NCBI GenBank assembly: GCA_045223915.1
Contig: JBGUZU010000026.1
Span: forward strand, 1 to 32,833
Reading direction: 5' to 3'
DNA from: Ruminimicrobiellum sp045223915
Lineage (GTDB): Bacteria; Elusimicrobiota; Endomicrobiia; Endomicrobiales; Endomicrobiaceae
DNA: 32,833 nt
The position numbers and the translations under genes are program-made. The notes beneath the pieces were generated by a model. The model saw nothing but the letters and a program-made list of their open reading frames with translations, did no database searches and was not told the DNA's origin. This document shows, in pieces, positions 14,849-22,994 of this stretch; position 1 is the first letter of the stretch, and each line of letters opens with the position of its first letter.

Positions 14849-16549
14849 ATGGCAAAACATAAAATGCCGGGTTCAAGAATTGTTATTGAAACACTTATAG
14901 AGCAAGGTGTAACCGATGTGTTTGGTTATCCCGGCGGACAAGTGTTGAATATATATGATGAATTATATAAAGCAAGCGACAGAATTAACCATTATCTTGC
15001 CGCACATGAACAGGGTGCTGCTCATGCTGCCGACGGTTATGCAAGAGCTACCGGTAAAGTTGGTGTTGTTATTGCAACATCCGGTCCGGGAGCAACAAAT
15101 TTGGTTACCGGAATTGCAACGGCAATGCTTGATTCCATACCTATGGTGGCAATTACCGGAAATGTTCCTACTTCTTTAATCGGTAAAGACAGTTTTCAGG
15201 AAATAAATATTACGGGTGTTACATTACCTATAACAAAACACAACTATTTTGTAAGTAATGTTAAAGATTTGGCAGATACTATAAGAGAAGCTTTCCAAAT
15301 TGCAAAGTCCGGAAGGCCGGGACCTGTATTAATAGATATTCCCAAAGATGTTCAAATTGCGGAATACGATTTTGAATGTGAAGGTGTTATTGAACCTTAT
15401 CCGCAGAAAAAAGCGGATGATAAAGAAATAGATGCCGCGGTTGATTTAATAAATAAAGCACAAAAACCGTATATTTATATCGGCGGCGGTGTAATAACCG
15501 CAGGGTTAAGTAAAAAAATAAAAGAACTTGCCGAAAAAATAGACGGATATATCGGTTGTACTTTGATGGGACTTTCCGCGATAGAAAATTCTTATGAAAG
15601 ATTTTTAGGTATGCAAGGTATGCACGGACAATACGAATCTTCAATGGCAAACAAAGAAGCAGACCTTGTAATAGGTATAGGTGTAAGGTTCAGCGACAGA
15701 GCTACCGGAAACGTAAAAAAATATTCCAAAAATGCAAAAGTTATACAACTTGATACAGACCTTTCCGAAATAAATAAAAATATTAAAGCGGATGTAGGTA
15801 TTGTAGGAAAAATTTCTTGTGCTCTTTCAAAAATAATTGAAAAATGCAACAAACAAAAACATACGGAATGGAAAAAAACAATAGATGATTTAAGAGCTGA
15901 AAGCAAAGAAATTTCCAAAAAAGTTAATGTTGTTAAAAGTGATAAGATCGGCCCCAAGCAGGTTTTTGATGTAATAAATAAAATTAAAGATAATGATACC
16001 GTTGTTGCTACCGATGTCGGACAACATCAAATGTGGGCTGCACAGTTTACAAGTTTTGAAAAACCGAGAACATTTGTTTCAAGCGGCGGTCTTGGAACCA
16101 TGGGATACGGGTTGGGTGCTGCAATAGGTGCAGCGGTAGGAAGTAAAAAAAGAGCAATTTTAGTTACCGGTGACGGAAGTTTCGGTATGAATTTAAACGA
16201 ACTTGCAACCGCGGTTACTTATAATATTCCGGTTGTAATAGTTATTATAAATAACGGTGTTTTGGGTATGGTAAGACAATGGCAAACACTGTTTTACGGT
16301 AAAAGATATTCAAATACAGTTTTGGGCAGAAAAACGGATTTTGTAAAACTTGCGGATGCTTTCGGACTTAAAGGTGAAAGAGTAACAACCGTACAGGAAT
16401 TTGAAAAAGCATTCAGTAACGCATATAAAGCAAATGCACCTTACATTATAGATACAGTAATTGATATGGATGAGTTTGTTCTTCCTATGCTTCCTCCGGG
16501 AGGATCGATAGAAGATATAATTACATCTAAAGAGGAGGCAACAAAATGA
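14849..16549 (+). CDS. ilvB: Acetolactate synthase large subunit
   Basis: A 566-residue thiamine-diphosphate enzyme. It condenses two pyruvates to acetolactate (valine, leucine) or pyruvate with 2-oxobutyrate (isoleucine). The N-terminal PYR domain has FGYPGGQVLNIYDEL and the cofactor-activating Glu54 in AAHEQGAAHAADGYAR. A central FAD-binding domain spans about 190-330. The C-terminal PP domain has GDGSFGMNLNELATA and, about 27 residues later, NNG, the TPP/Mg motif. Length is normal for the catabolic/anabolic AHAS family, and the adjacent small subunit marks it as the biosynthetic form. GGAGG lies 10 bases before the ATG. It is governed by the valine T-box leader, and its stop overlaps the ilvN start by four bases. 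Confidence 0.97.
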   Translation: MAKHKMPGSRIVIETLIEQGVTDVFGYPGGQVLNIYDELYKASDRINHYLAAHEQGAAHAADGYARATGKVGVVIATSGPGATNLVTGIATAMLDSIPMVAITGNVPTSLIGKDSFQEINITGVTLPITKHNYFVSNVKDLADTIREAFQIAKSGRPGPVLIDIPKDVQIAEYDFECEGVIEPYPQKKADDKEIDAAVDLINKAQKPYIYIGGGVITAGLSKKIKELAEKIDGYIGCTLMGLSAIENSYERFLGMQGMHGQYESSMANKEADLVIGIGVRFSDRATGNVKKYSKNAKVIQLDTDLSEINKNIKADVGIVGKISCALSKIIEKCNKQKHTEWKKTIDDLRAESKEISKKVNVVKSDKIGPKQVFDVINKIKDNDTVVATDVGQHQMWAAQFTSFEKPRTFVSSGGLGTMGYGLGAAIGAAVGSKKRAILVTGDGSFGMNLNELATAVTYNIPVVIVIINNGVLGMVRQWQTLFYGKRYSNTVLGRKTDFVKLADAFGLKGERVTTVQEFEKAFSNAYKANAPYIIDTVIDMDEFVLPMLPPGGSIEDIITSKEEATK

Positions 16550-17040
16550 AAAGATTTGTAATTGCCGCTTTGGTGGAAAATAAGTATGGAGTATTAACAA
16601 GAGTTGCGGGCCTTTTTATGAGAAAAGGTTTTAATATAGATTCTTTAACCGTAGGTGAAACGGAAGATTCTTCTTTTTCAAGAATAACAATTACTCTCAG
16701 GGGTGACGATAACGATAAAGATCAACTTATCAGCCAGTTAAGAAAACTTCATAATGTTACATACGTTAAACATATAGATGAAAAAAACAGTGTGGAAAGA
16801 GAATTGATACTTATAAAAGTTAAAAATACCGTTCAAAACCGCAGTGAAATTATGGCTATAACTGAAATTTACAGAGCAAAAATTGTTGATTATAATCCGA
16901 AAACGATATGTGTTGTTATGACAGGAAAACCGTCAAAAATAAATGCTTTTATTGAAATTTTAAGACCGTTGGGAATAGTTGAACTTTGCAGAACCGGTGT
17001 TGTTGCCATTGAAAGAAACAAAGCAATTTATAATTCATAA
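16546..17040 (+). CDS. ilvN: Acetolactate synthase small (regulatory) subunit
   Basis: A 164-residue regulatory subunit of the IlvH type. An N-terminal ACT domain (about 3-75: VIAALVENKYGVLTRVAGLF, then FNIDSLTVGETED) carries the usual Asn/Gly valine-binding loop. A C-terminal ALS_ss_C domain spans about 85-160. It confers valine feedback inhibition and stimulates the catalytic subunit. The start overlaps the ilvB stop in ATGA, with AGGAGG upstream, so the subunits are translationally coupled. With the T-box leader, valine acts at two levels: transcription through tRNA-Val charging and enzyme activity. Confidence 0.95.
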   Translation: MKRFVIAALVENKYGVLTRVAGLFMRKGFNIDSLTVGETEDSSFSRITITLRGDDNDKDQLISQLRKLHNVTYVKHIDEKNSVERELILIKVKNTVQNRSEIMAITEIYRAKIVDYNPKTICVVMTGKPSKINAFIEILRPLGIVELCRTGVVAIERNKAIYNS

Positions 17041-17092
17041 AAATTACAAAGTAATTTTTGAGGCATAGAAGAATAGATGCATGGATGTATGG
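17039..17092. repeat. Hairpin and repeat in the ilvN-ilvC spacer
   Basis: AAAAATTAC (17039-17047) AAA GTAATTTTT (17051-17059) is a perfect 9-bp stem that begins in the ilvN stop codon. The following bases (GAAGAATAGATGCATGGATG) are related in inverse orientation to 14452-14503. It may be a weak terminator or processing site that separates ilvBN from ilvC expression. Confidence 0.45.
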
Positions 17093-17167
17093 AAAAAACA
17101 GATTATAAAATGTAGATAAAAATAAAAAATTAAATATAAACAAACTAATATAAGAGAGGAGAAAAAA

Positions 17168-18184
17168 ATGCAAAACATTTATTATCAAAAAGATTGTAAC
17201 TTAGCAAAACTTAAAGGTAAAACCGTTGCAATTATCGGTTACGGTTCACAAGGTCATGCACATGCATTGAACTTGAAAGAGTCCGGTGTTGATGTTATAG
17301 TAGGACTTTATAAAGGTTCCAAAAGTTGGGAAAAGGCGGAAAAGCAGGGATTGAAAGTTTATACAGCTGCCGAAGCTGCTGCAAAAGCAGATGTTATAAT
17401 GATACTTATCAACGATGAAAAACAGGCAAAATTGTATAAAGAAAGTATCGAACCTAACCTTAAAGAAGGTAAAACAATAGCATTTGCACACGGCTTTAAC
17501 ATTCATTTCGGATGTATAAAACCTCCTAAAAATGTTAACGTTATAATGATTGCGCCTAAAGGTCCGGGACATACGGTAAGAAGCGAATATTTGGCAGGTA
17601 AAGGTGTTCCTTGTTTGGTTGCAGTTGAACAAAATGCTACAGGTGATGCACTTGAAATCGCACTTGCTTATGCTTTAGGTATAGGCGGGGCAAGAGCAGG
17701 TGTTATCGAAACAACTTTCCGTATTGAAACAGAAACGGATTTGTTCGGAGAACAAGCAGTTTTGTGCGGAGGACTTTGTGCTTTGATGCAGGCAGGTTTT
17801 GAAACTTTGGTTGAAGCGGGATACGATCCGAGAAATGCATATTTTGAATGTATTCATGAAGTGAAATTGATTGTAGATTTAATATATCAAAGCGGATTTG
17901 AAGGTATGAGATATTCAATTTCAAATACTGCAGAATACGGTGATTATACAACAGGTCCCAAGATAATTACGGAAGAAACCAAAAAGACAATGAAAAAGAT
18001 TCTTAAAGATATTCAGGACGGAACATTTGCAAAAGCATTTTTACTTGATATGTCTGAAGCAGGCGGACAAGTTCATTTCAATGCAATGAGAAAACTTGCT
18101 GCTGAACATCCAAGCGAAAAAGTAGGTAAGGAAATAAGAAAACTTTACAGCTGGAGTGATGAGGATAAACTTATAAACAACTAA
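17168..18184 (+). CDS. ilvC: Ketol-acid reductoisomerase
   Basis: A 338-residue class I (short) enzyme. It rearranges and reduces acetolactate or acetohydroxybutyrate to the dihydroxy acid. The N-terminal Rossmann domain contains IIGYGSQGHAHALNLKESG, and the cofactor loop VGLYKGSKSWEKA has the serines usual for NADPH binding. The knotted helical C-terminal domain has the Mg-binding acidic residues in ETETDLFGEQ and a later FECIHEVKLI. GAGGAG lies 7 bases before the ATG. It follows ilvN by 127 bases and may be partly served by the T-box promoter; no strong separate promoter is evident. A strong terminator follows. Confidence 0.97.
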   Translation: MQNIYYQKDCNLAKLKGKTVAIIGYGSQGHAHALNLKESGVDVIVGLYKGSKSWEKAEKQGLKVYTAAEAAAKADVIMILINDEKQAKLYKESIEPNLKEGKTIAFAHGFNIHFGCIKPPKNVNVIMIAPKGPGHTVRSEYLAGKGVPCLVAVEQNATGDALEIALAYALGIGGARAGVIETTFRIETETDLFGEQAVLCGGLCALMQAGFETLVEAGYDPRNAYFECIHEVKLIVDLIYQSGFEGMRYSISNTAEYGDYTTGPKIITEETKKTMKKILKDIQDGTFAKAFLLDMSEAGGQVHFNAMRKLAAEHPSEKVGKEIRKLYSWSDEDKLINN

Positions 18185-18232
18185 GTTAGAAGATTTGAAG
18201 ATTGGAAGAATAGAAGATTGGAAGCAAAGCGG

Positions 18233-18266
18233 AAAAAGCGGGGAGAAATTTTCTTCCCGCTTTTTT
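18233..18266 (+). terminator. Terminator of the ilvBNC transcript
   Basis: AAAAAGCGGGGAGAA (18233-18247) pairs with TTCTTCCCGCTTTTT (18251-18265) with one G-T wobble; the T run reaches 18266. The preceding 18187-18223 is a short near-repeat of AGAAGATTGGAAG units, also seen in inverse orientation at 24368-24394. Confidence 0.85.
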
Positions 18267-18345
18267 ACATTAATTTCTAATTACTAATTGTTTTTTATTT
18301 TGTATAATTAAAGAAATGTAAACTATATAAAGAGGATATCAAAAA

Positions 18346-18945
18346 ATGAAAAAGATTATCCTGACGGTAGTGTTATCAGCATTGTTTATAGCACCTGTAT
18401 TTGCAAGTGAAGCGGGTGATATGGAAATATTGGGAAAGATCGGTTATACGTTGGATACGGATGTTAAAATTTATACGGAATCAAAAGATGATTACGGTTC
18501 AACAGATAAAGGTATTGTTTTAGGAGCTGACTTTTGCTTTTATATTAATTCTCAAGTGGCAATGGGTTTTGGAGCAAACAATATTTTTGAATCGAAAGCC
18601 GATTACGGTATGTCCGACAAATATGCTTTTACAAACATTTATCTTTCTATCAGGCCTAAAATGGATTTGGATTCGGATATTCTCGACAGTTTCTATTTTA
18701 TAGCACAAGCCGGTTACGGCTTTTTCAGACTGAATTATGATAAAAATGGTGTTGACGATCATTTCAGTACGGATAACGGACCTTATTGGGCTGTCGGTGT
18801 TGGCGTTGAGATAATGTACAGTTTTTTTCTTGAGCTTATGCATTCTTTCAATTACGGCTCTGTTACCGTTGATGGAGACAGGTACGACATGAAATATTCC
18901 GCATTATTAATAAATGTAGGTTACAAATTCAAATTCAAACCGTAA
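18346..18945 (+). CDS. Small outer-membrane beta-barrel protein, paralogue 2
   Basis: A 199-residue exported protein with signal peptide MKKIILTVVLSALFIAPVFA (cleavage after residue 20). The barrel core is shared with the three paralogues: GADFCFYINSQVAMGFGANN, TNIYLSIRPKMD, DSFYFIAQAGYG, GPYWAVGVGVE and a C-terminal VGYKFKFKP. It ends in two extra residues after the last aromatic, so the BAM signal is slightly atypical. A -10 box TATAAT lies at 18303-18308 and AGAGGATA about 10 bases before the ATG. It lies between ilvC and ilvD, only 40 bases before ilvD with no terminator, so the two may share a transcript. No functional link to amino-acid synthesis is apparent. Confidence 0.78.
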   Translation: MKKIILTVVLSALFIAPVFASEAGDMEILGKIGYTLDTDVKIYTESKDDYGSTDKGIVLGADFCFYINSQVAMGFGANNIFESKADYGMSDKYAFTNIYLSIRPKMDLDSDILDSFYFIAQAGYGFFRLNYDKNGVDDHFSTDNGPYWAVGVGVEIMYSFFLELMHSFNYGSVTVDGDRYDMKYSALLINVGYKFKFKP

Positions 18946-18985
18946 TATACAAACTAAAAATCTAAAATCATTTCGGAGAAAAAAT

Positions 18986-20656
18986 ATGATAAAAGAAAAA
19001 ATTGTAGATGGTTCGCATAATGCACCGCACAGAAGTTTATATCATGCCTTGGGAATAACAAAAGAAGAACAATCAAAACCTTTCATAGGAATAGTAAGTT
19101 CTCATAATGAAATTGTTCCCGGTCACATGAACATAGATAAAATTGTTGAAGCCGTTAAAATCGGTGTTGCAATGGCAGGCGGAACACCGATAGTGTTTCC
19201 CGCGATTGCCGTTTGTGACGGTATTGCCATGGGACATAACGGAATGAAATATTCTCTTATTACAAGAGATATGATTGCGGATTCTACCGAAGCCATGGTA
19301 AGAGCTCACGGGTTTGACGGGCTTGTTATGGTACCGAACTGTGACAAAAATGTTCCCGGTCTTTTAATGGCCGCGGCAAGAGTAAACATCCCTACGATAT
19401 TTGTCAGCGGCGGACCTATGCTTGCAGGCAGAGTTAACGGTAAAAAGACAAGCCTTTCGGGAATGTTTGAAGCGGTAGGTGCTTTTAAAGCAGGAAAAAT
19501 TAACGAAGAAGAACTTACGAAATATGAAGAAAAAACCTGCCCTACATGCGGTTCATGTTCGGGAATGTACACGGCAAATTCCATGAACTGTTTAACCGAA
19601 GTTTTAGGTATGGGACTTAAAGGTAACGGAACAATTCCTGCAGTATATTCGGCGAGAATAGAACTTGCAAAACATGCAGGTATGCAGATAATGGAACTTG
19701 TAAAGAAAAACATTTGTCCCCGTGACATTATGACAAAACAATCAATAAAAAATGCTTTAACTGCGGATATGGCTTTAGGATGTTCAACCAACAGTATGTT
19801 ACATCTTCCGGCAATTGCCAACGAGTGCGGAGTGGAATTTAATTTGGATATGGCAAACGAGATAAGCGAAAAAACTCCTAATCTTTGCCATTTGGCTCCG
19901 GCAGGTCACACATATATGGAAGATTTAAATGAAGCAGGCGGAGTATATGCTGTTTTAAAAGAATTAACGAAACTTAATTTAATAGATACATCGGTTATGA
20001 CTTGTACCGGTAAAACGTTAGGTGAAAACATTGAATCTGCAGTAAATTTAGATAATGAAACTATAAGAAATATAGATAATCCTTACAGCAAGACAGGCGG
20101 AATAGCAGTATTAAAAGGTAACATTGCACCGGACGGTTGTGTGGTTAAAAGAAGTGCCGTTGCACCCGAGATGTTAAAACATGAAGGTCCCGCGAAAGTT
20201 TATGACAGTGAAGAAGAAGCTATAGCTGCAATATATGCGGGTAAAATAGTTAAAGGTGATGTTGTGGTTATAAGATATGAAGGTCCCGCGGGCGGTCCGG
20301 GAATGAGAGAAATGTTAAGCCCGACATCCGCAATTGCAGGTATGGGGTTAGACAAAGATGTTGCACTTATTACAGACGGAAGATTTTCCGGAGCTACAAG
20401 AGGTGCATCGCTCGGTCATGTTTCACCGGAAGCTGCATCAGGCGGACTTATTGCCTATGTTAAAGACGGTGATATTATTTCAATAAATATTCCCGAATAT
20501 AAAATAGAATTAAAAGTTTCTAACGAAGAAATAGCAAAAAGAAAACAAACAATGCAGATAAAAAAGAAAACGGATATCGGCGGTTGTTTGGCAAGATATG
20601 CAGCGCAGGTATCGTCCGCCGACAAGGGAGCGATAATTAACAAATTTTTGAAATAA
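18986..20656 (+). CDS. ilvD: Dihydroxy-acid dehydratase
   Basis: A 556-residue IlvD/Edd family enzyme. It dehydrates dihydroxyisovalerate and dihydroxymethylvalerate to the 2-oxo acids, the step after IlvC. Iron-sulfur ligands are visible as Cys119 in MVPNCDKNVPG and Cys191 of CPTCGSCSGMYTANSM; Cys77 in AVCDGIAMGH is a likely third. The C-terminal signature DGRFSGATRGASLGHVSPEA is complete. The cluster implies oxygen sensitivity, consistent with an anaerobe. GGAG lies about 9 bases before the ATG. It is downstream of OMP paralogue 2 on the same strand and ends at a strong terminator. No aminotransferase (ilvE) or threonine deaminase (ilvA) is in the window. Confidence 0.97.
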   Translation: MIKEKIVDGSHNAPHRSLYHALGITKEEQSKPFIGIVSSHNEIVPGHMNIDKIVEAVKIGVAMAGGTPIVFPAIAVCDGIAMGHNGMKYSLITRDMIADSTEAMVRAHGFDGLVMVPNCDKNVPGLLMAAARVNIPTIFVSGGPMLAGRVNGKKTSLSGMFEAVGAFKAGKINEEELTKYEEKTCPTCGSCSGMYTANSMNCLTEVLGMGLKGNGTIPAVYSARIELAKHAGMQIMELVKKNICPRDIMTKQSIKNALTADMALGCSTNSMLHLPAIANECGVEFNLDMANEISEKTPNLCHLAPAGHTYMEDLNEAGGVYAVLKELTKLNLIDTSVMTCTGKTLGENIESAVNLDNETIRNIDNPYSKTGGIAVLKGNIAPDGCVVKRSAVAPEMLKHEGPAKVYDSEEEAIAAIYAGKIVKGDVVVIRYEGPAGGPGMREMLSPTSAIAGMGLDKDVALITDGRFSGATRGASLGHVSPEAASGGLIAYVKDGDIISINIPEYKIELKVSNEEIAKRKQTMQIKKKTDIGGCLARYAAQVSSADKGAIINKFLK

Positions 20657-20666
20657 AAAAACAATT

Positions 20667-20709
20667 AAAAAAAGCACAGGAAGAAAAATATTCTTTCTGT
20701 GTTTTTTTG
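20667..20709 (+). terminator. Terminator after ilvD
   Basis: CACAGGAAGAA (20675-20685) pairs with TTCTTTCTGTG (20691-20701) with one G-T wobble. A and T runs extend the stem, and T7 follows at 20702-20708. Confidence 0.85.
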
Positions 20710-20723
20710 TTTTTTTATTTTGG

Positions 20724-20860
20724 CAAAGCGAGTTTTATTTTTTGCTTATAATTTCGCATTTGCCTTCTTTATGTACCGTTTCACTTTTGTACACCGCAGT
20801 CGGCAAATGCTTTATTCTAAGCAAAAACTTAAAAACTCTTTGATGGTCAAGAATAAAGTA
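20724..20860 (+). repeat. Hairpin element copy E2
   Basis: Nested stems: GAGTTTT (20730-20736)/AAAACTC (20832-20838); TTTTTGCTTA (20739-20748)/TAAGCAAAAA (20818-20827); GCATTTGCC (20756-20764)/GGCAAATGC (20802-20810). All three are perfect. The loop has TTATGTACCGTTTCACTT (20769-20786) followed by GTACAC. Flanks align with E1, but each stem differs in sequence and keeps pairing. It fills the space between ilvD and OMP3; an 85-codon frame across it is not credible as a gene. Confidence 0.7.
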
Positions 20861-20873
20861 CAAAATCTTTTCT

Positions 20874-20916
20874 GTTTTTTTCTGTCCTTACATTTTTATG
20901 TTTTATTTAGTAGAAT
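20874..20916 (+). promoter_or_regulatory. Probable promoter region of OMP paralogue 3
   Basis: The segment TGTCCTTACATTTTTATG (20883-20900) recurs after element E3 (21700-21717). CTTACA at 20887-20892 with TAGAAT at 20911-20916 (18-base spacer) is a plausible promoter, about 55 bases before the OMP3 start. Confidence 0.4.
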
Positions 20917-20970
20917 ATCTACAATAAATGAAAAATTGGAAGTATTTTCTTTATAAAAAGGAGGAAGTAA

Positions 20971-21561
20971 ATGAAAAAAGGATTGTTGGCATTGTTGTTG
21001 GCAGTGACACTTGTAGCACCTGTGTTTGCAGTAGAAAAAGGCAGTATGGAAATTGTTCCAAAGGTTGGTTATGTTATTGAACCTTTAATTATGGAAGATT
21101 ATTATGGTAACTATTATGGTTGTAAACAAGAATCCACATTTTCGTTGGGAGCAGATTTTTATTATTATGTAATGAACAATTTAGGTGCAGGTGTTGGGGT
21201 AAATTATGTTTTTGATAGTAAATTTAAGGAGGCTTGGGATACACAAGATTCTTTAGGAGCAACAAATATATATGTCGCCGTAAAACCGGTATTTGAATTA
21301 CAAGAAAATAAGTTTATAGATAAAATATATTTCTTAGGACAATTAGGTTACGGTATGACAAGATATGAAGATAAGGAGTCTTTCTATTCTGAAAAATATA
21401 ATGAAAATGGTTTGTATTGGGCAATAGGAGCCGGTGTAGAAAAATGTAATATTGTTGTAGAACTTGTATATTCCGTAAATTATTTTGAGATAGAAGATTG
21501 GAATGAATCTTTTACAAACAGAAGAACTGCAATAAATGCCGGTTACAAATTTAGTATTTAA
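20971..21561 (+). CDS. Small outer-membrane beta-barrel protein, paralogue 3
   Basis: A 196-residue exported protein. The signal peptide MKKGLLALLLAVTLVAPVFA, cleaved after residue 20, is close to that of paralogue 1. Shared landmarks are GADFYYYVMNNLGAGVGVNY, TNIYVAVKPVFE, DKIYFLGQLGYGMT, GLYWAIGAGVE and terminal NAGYKFSI. The loops carry many Tyr, Glu and Asp residues. AGGAGG lies 7 bases before the ATG, stronger than its siblings, suggesting high expression. Hairpin elements E2 and E3 flank it on both sides, so the OMP gene sits in a cassette between two copies. Function unknown beyond a likely outer-membrane location. Confidence 0.8.
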   Translation: MKKGLLALLLAVTLVAPVFAVEKGSMEIVPKVGYVIEPLIMEDYYGNYYGCKQESTFSLGADFYYYVMNNLGAGVGVNYVFDSKFKEAWDTQDSLGATNIYVAVKPVFELQENKFIDKIYFLGQLGYGMTRYEDKESFYSEKYNENGLYWAIGAGVEKCNIVVELVYSVNYFEIEDWNESFTNRRTAINAGYKFSI

Positions 21562-21589
21562 TTAGGCTGTATTCAATACAAAAAAACAA

Positions 21590-21717
21590 AAATATTTTAG
21601 TTACAACTTCAAATTCCCGAACCTTATGTACCGTTTCACTTGCGTACACTGTGGTTCGGGAATTTCTTGTCTCACTTACAAATATTTCAGTTTTTTTCCT
21701 GTCCTTACATTTTTATG
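21590..21717 (+). repeat. Hairpin element copy E3 with trailing repeat
   Basis: A 13-base perfect stem 21611-21623/21653-21665 (AAATTCCCGAACC and its complement) encloses TTATGTACCGTTTCACTT (21624-21641), identical to E2, followed by GTACAC. An outer stem is AAATATTT (21590-21597)/AAATATTT (21680-21687). TGTCCTTACATTTTTATG follows at 21700-21717, as after E2. A degenerate third copy of that tail (TGTCTTTAAATTTTT) lies at 21751-21765. Confidence 0.7.
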
Positions 21718-21774
21718 ATAAAAACAAAATTTTTAGAAAAGAATTTTTCCTGTCTTTAAATTTTTTTAATTTTG

Positions 21775-21780
21775 TATAAT
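21775..21780 (+). promoter_or_regulatory. -10 box of the DUF815 ATPase gene
   Basis: TATAAT lies 22 bases before the ATG at 21802. No convincing -35 is seen. It falls inside the longest open frame, which shows that the upstream TTG start at 21772 is not used. Confidence 0.55.
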
Positions 21781-21801
21781 ATTTCTATTAGGAAGAAAAA
21801 A

Positions 21802-22983
21802 ATGAATGAAGAATTAAAACAAAAATTGGCTTGTGAACTTTTGGCATTAAGTGTATTCAGGAATATACTTAACACTAAAACCATGCAATCTTTTGTTTCT
21901 TTTTTAACCGAAAAAGATGATATAAAAAAAATAAACTTTTTCGGTGAGTTTGTTTATTCGTTGGCGGAATTTAATTATTCTTTTTCAAACTTTTTATCCA
22001 ATGCCGTTTTAACCGATGAAAACAAATATATTTTGTCTATAGCACAAAAGAAAAAAGTATCTAAAACTCTTTTGGAAAATACAACAAAAGAATTAAAGAT
22101 ATTTTCAGACCTTTCAAAAATTACAACAGATGACCTTTTCGATAAAGTTGATTTTAAATATGTTCCCGAATTCGAAAATACCAAAACCGATTTTGTAAAA
22201 CTTTACGAAAAACAAATAAAAAATATTTCCAAACTCGGATACGGTATTTTTGCCACCGCAAAAATGTTTAAAGTGTTGGATGAAAAAGTTATGCCCATAA
22301 AATCCGCAGACGAGATTTCCGTTGACAGTTTTATAGGATATAAAGATCAAAGAAAACAAATTTTTGATAATACTAAAGCGTTATGCGAAGGTAAGCCCGC
22401 CGCAAACATTTTGTTATACGGTGATGCCGGTACAGGCAAATCTTCTACGGTTAAAGCATGTGCCAACTATTTCTATAATGAAGGTGTAAGGCTTATAGAA
22501 ATAAGAAAAGATCAGTTGTTAAGTCTTTCTTATATTATGGGCAAAATTACGGGTAATCCGTTAAAGTTCATAATATTTATTGATGATCTTTCTTTCAATA
22601 AAAATGATGATAATTTCAGTATGTTAAAAGCGGCACTTGAAGGTTCTGCTTCGGCAAAAGCGAACAATGCCGTAATTTATGCTACAAGTAACAGAAGACA
22701 TATAATAAAAGAAAGTTTTGCAGACAGACGAAACGAAGATGATATTCATATTAACGATACAATCCAGGAATTAACTTCTCTTTCGGACAGGTTCGGTTTA
22801 ACCGTATATTTTGAAAAGCCGAACAAGAATCTTTATCTTGAAATAGTGTTTGCACTTGCAAAAAGAAACAACATTAAAATTGATAAAGAAGAACTGACTC
22901 TTAAAGCGGAAACTTTTGCTTTAAACAGAGGTAACCGTTCCCCGAGAGTAGCGGAACAATTCATTAACAGTTTAATCTTATAA
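21802..22983 (+). CDS. DUF815-family AAA ATPase
   Basis: About 393 residues from the ATG at 21802, chosen because AGGA lies about 8 bases upstream and a -10 box overlaps the longer TTG start. The N-terminal half is helical with no recognised motif. The C-terminal half is an AAA module: NILLYGDAGTGKSSTVKA (Walker A), FIIFIDDLSF (Walker B), a YATSNRRHII sensor strand, and SDRFGLTVYFEKP with the arginine. This pattern, including the DIHINDTIQE insertion, is typical of the DUF815 family, whose members are widespread but of unclear cellular role. It is soluble, with no signal peptide. It is a single gene facing the - strand PPOX/OMP4 pair, with 11 bases between the stop codons. Confidence 0.85.
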   Translation: MNEELKQKLACELLALSVFRNILNTKTMQSFVSFLTEKDDIKKINFFGEFVYSLAEFNYSFSNFLSNAVLTDENKYILSIAQKKKVSKTLLENTTKELKIFSDLSKITTDDLFDKVDFKYVPEFENTKTDFVKLYEKQIKNISKLGYGIFATAKMFKVLDEKVMPIKSADEISVDSFIGYKDQRKQIFDNTKALCEGKPAANILLYGDAGTGKSSTVKACANYFYNEGVRLIEIRKDQLLSLSYIMGKITGNPLKFIIFIDDLSFNKNDDNFSMLKAALEGSASAKANNAVIYATSNRRHIIKESFADRRNEDDIHINDTIQELTSLSDRFGLTVYFEKPNKNLYLEIVFALAKRNNIKIDKEELTLKAETFALNRGNRSPRVAEQFINSLIL

Positions 22984-22994
22984 ATTAAATGATT

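Noticed and set aside
20699..20956. Open frame of 85 codons on the + strand
   Set aside because: It runs through the ilvD terminator, hairpin element E2 and the OMP3 promoter region, has no ribosome site and a low-complexity Phe/Lys-rich product.
21772..21801. Longer TTG start for the DUF815 ATPase
   Set aside because: The TTG lies on the -10 box TATAAT and has no ribosome site; ATG 21802 has AGGA at good spacing.
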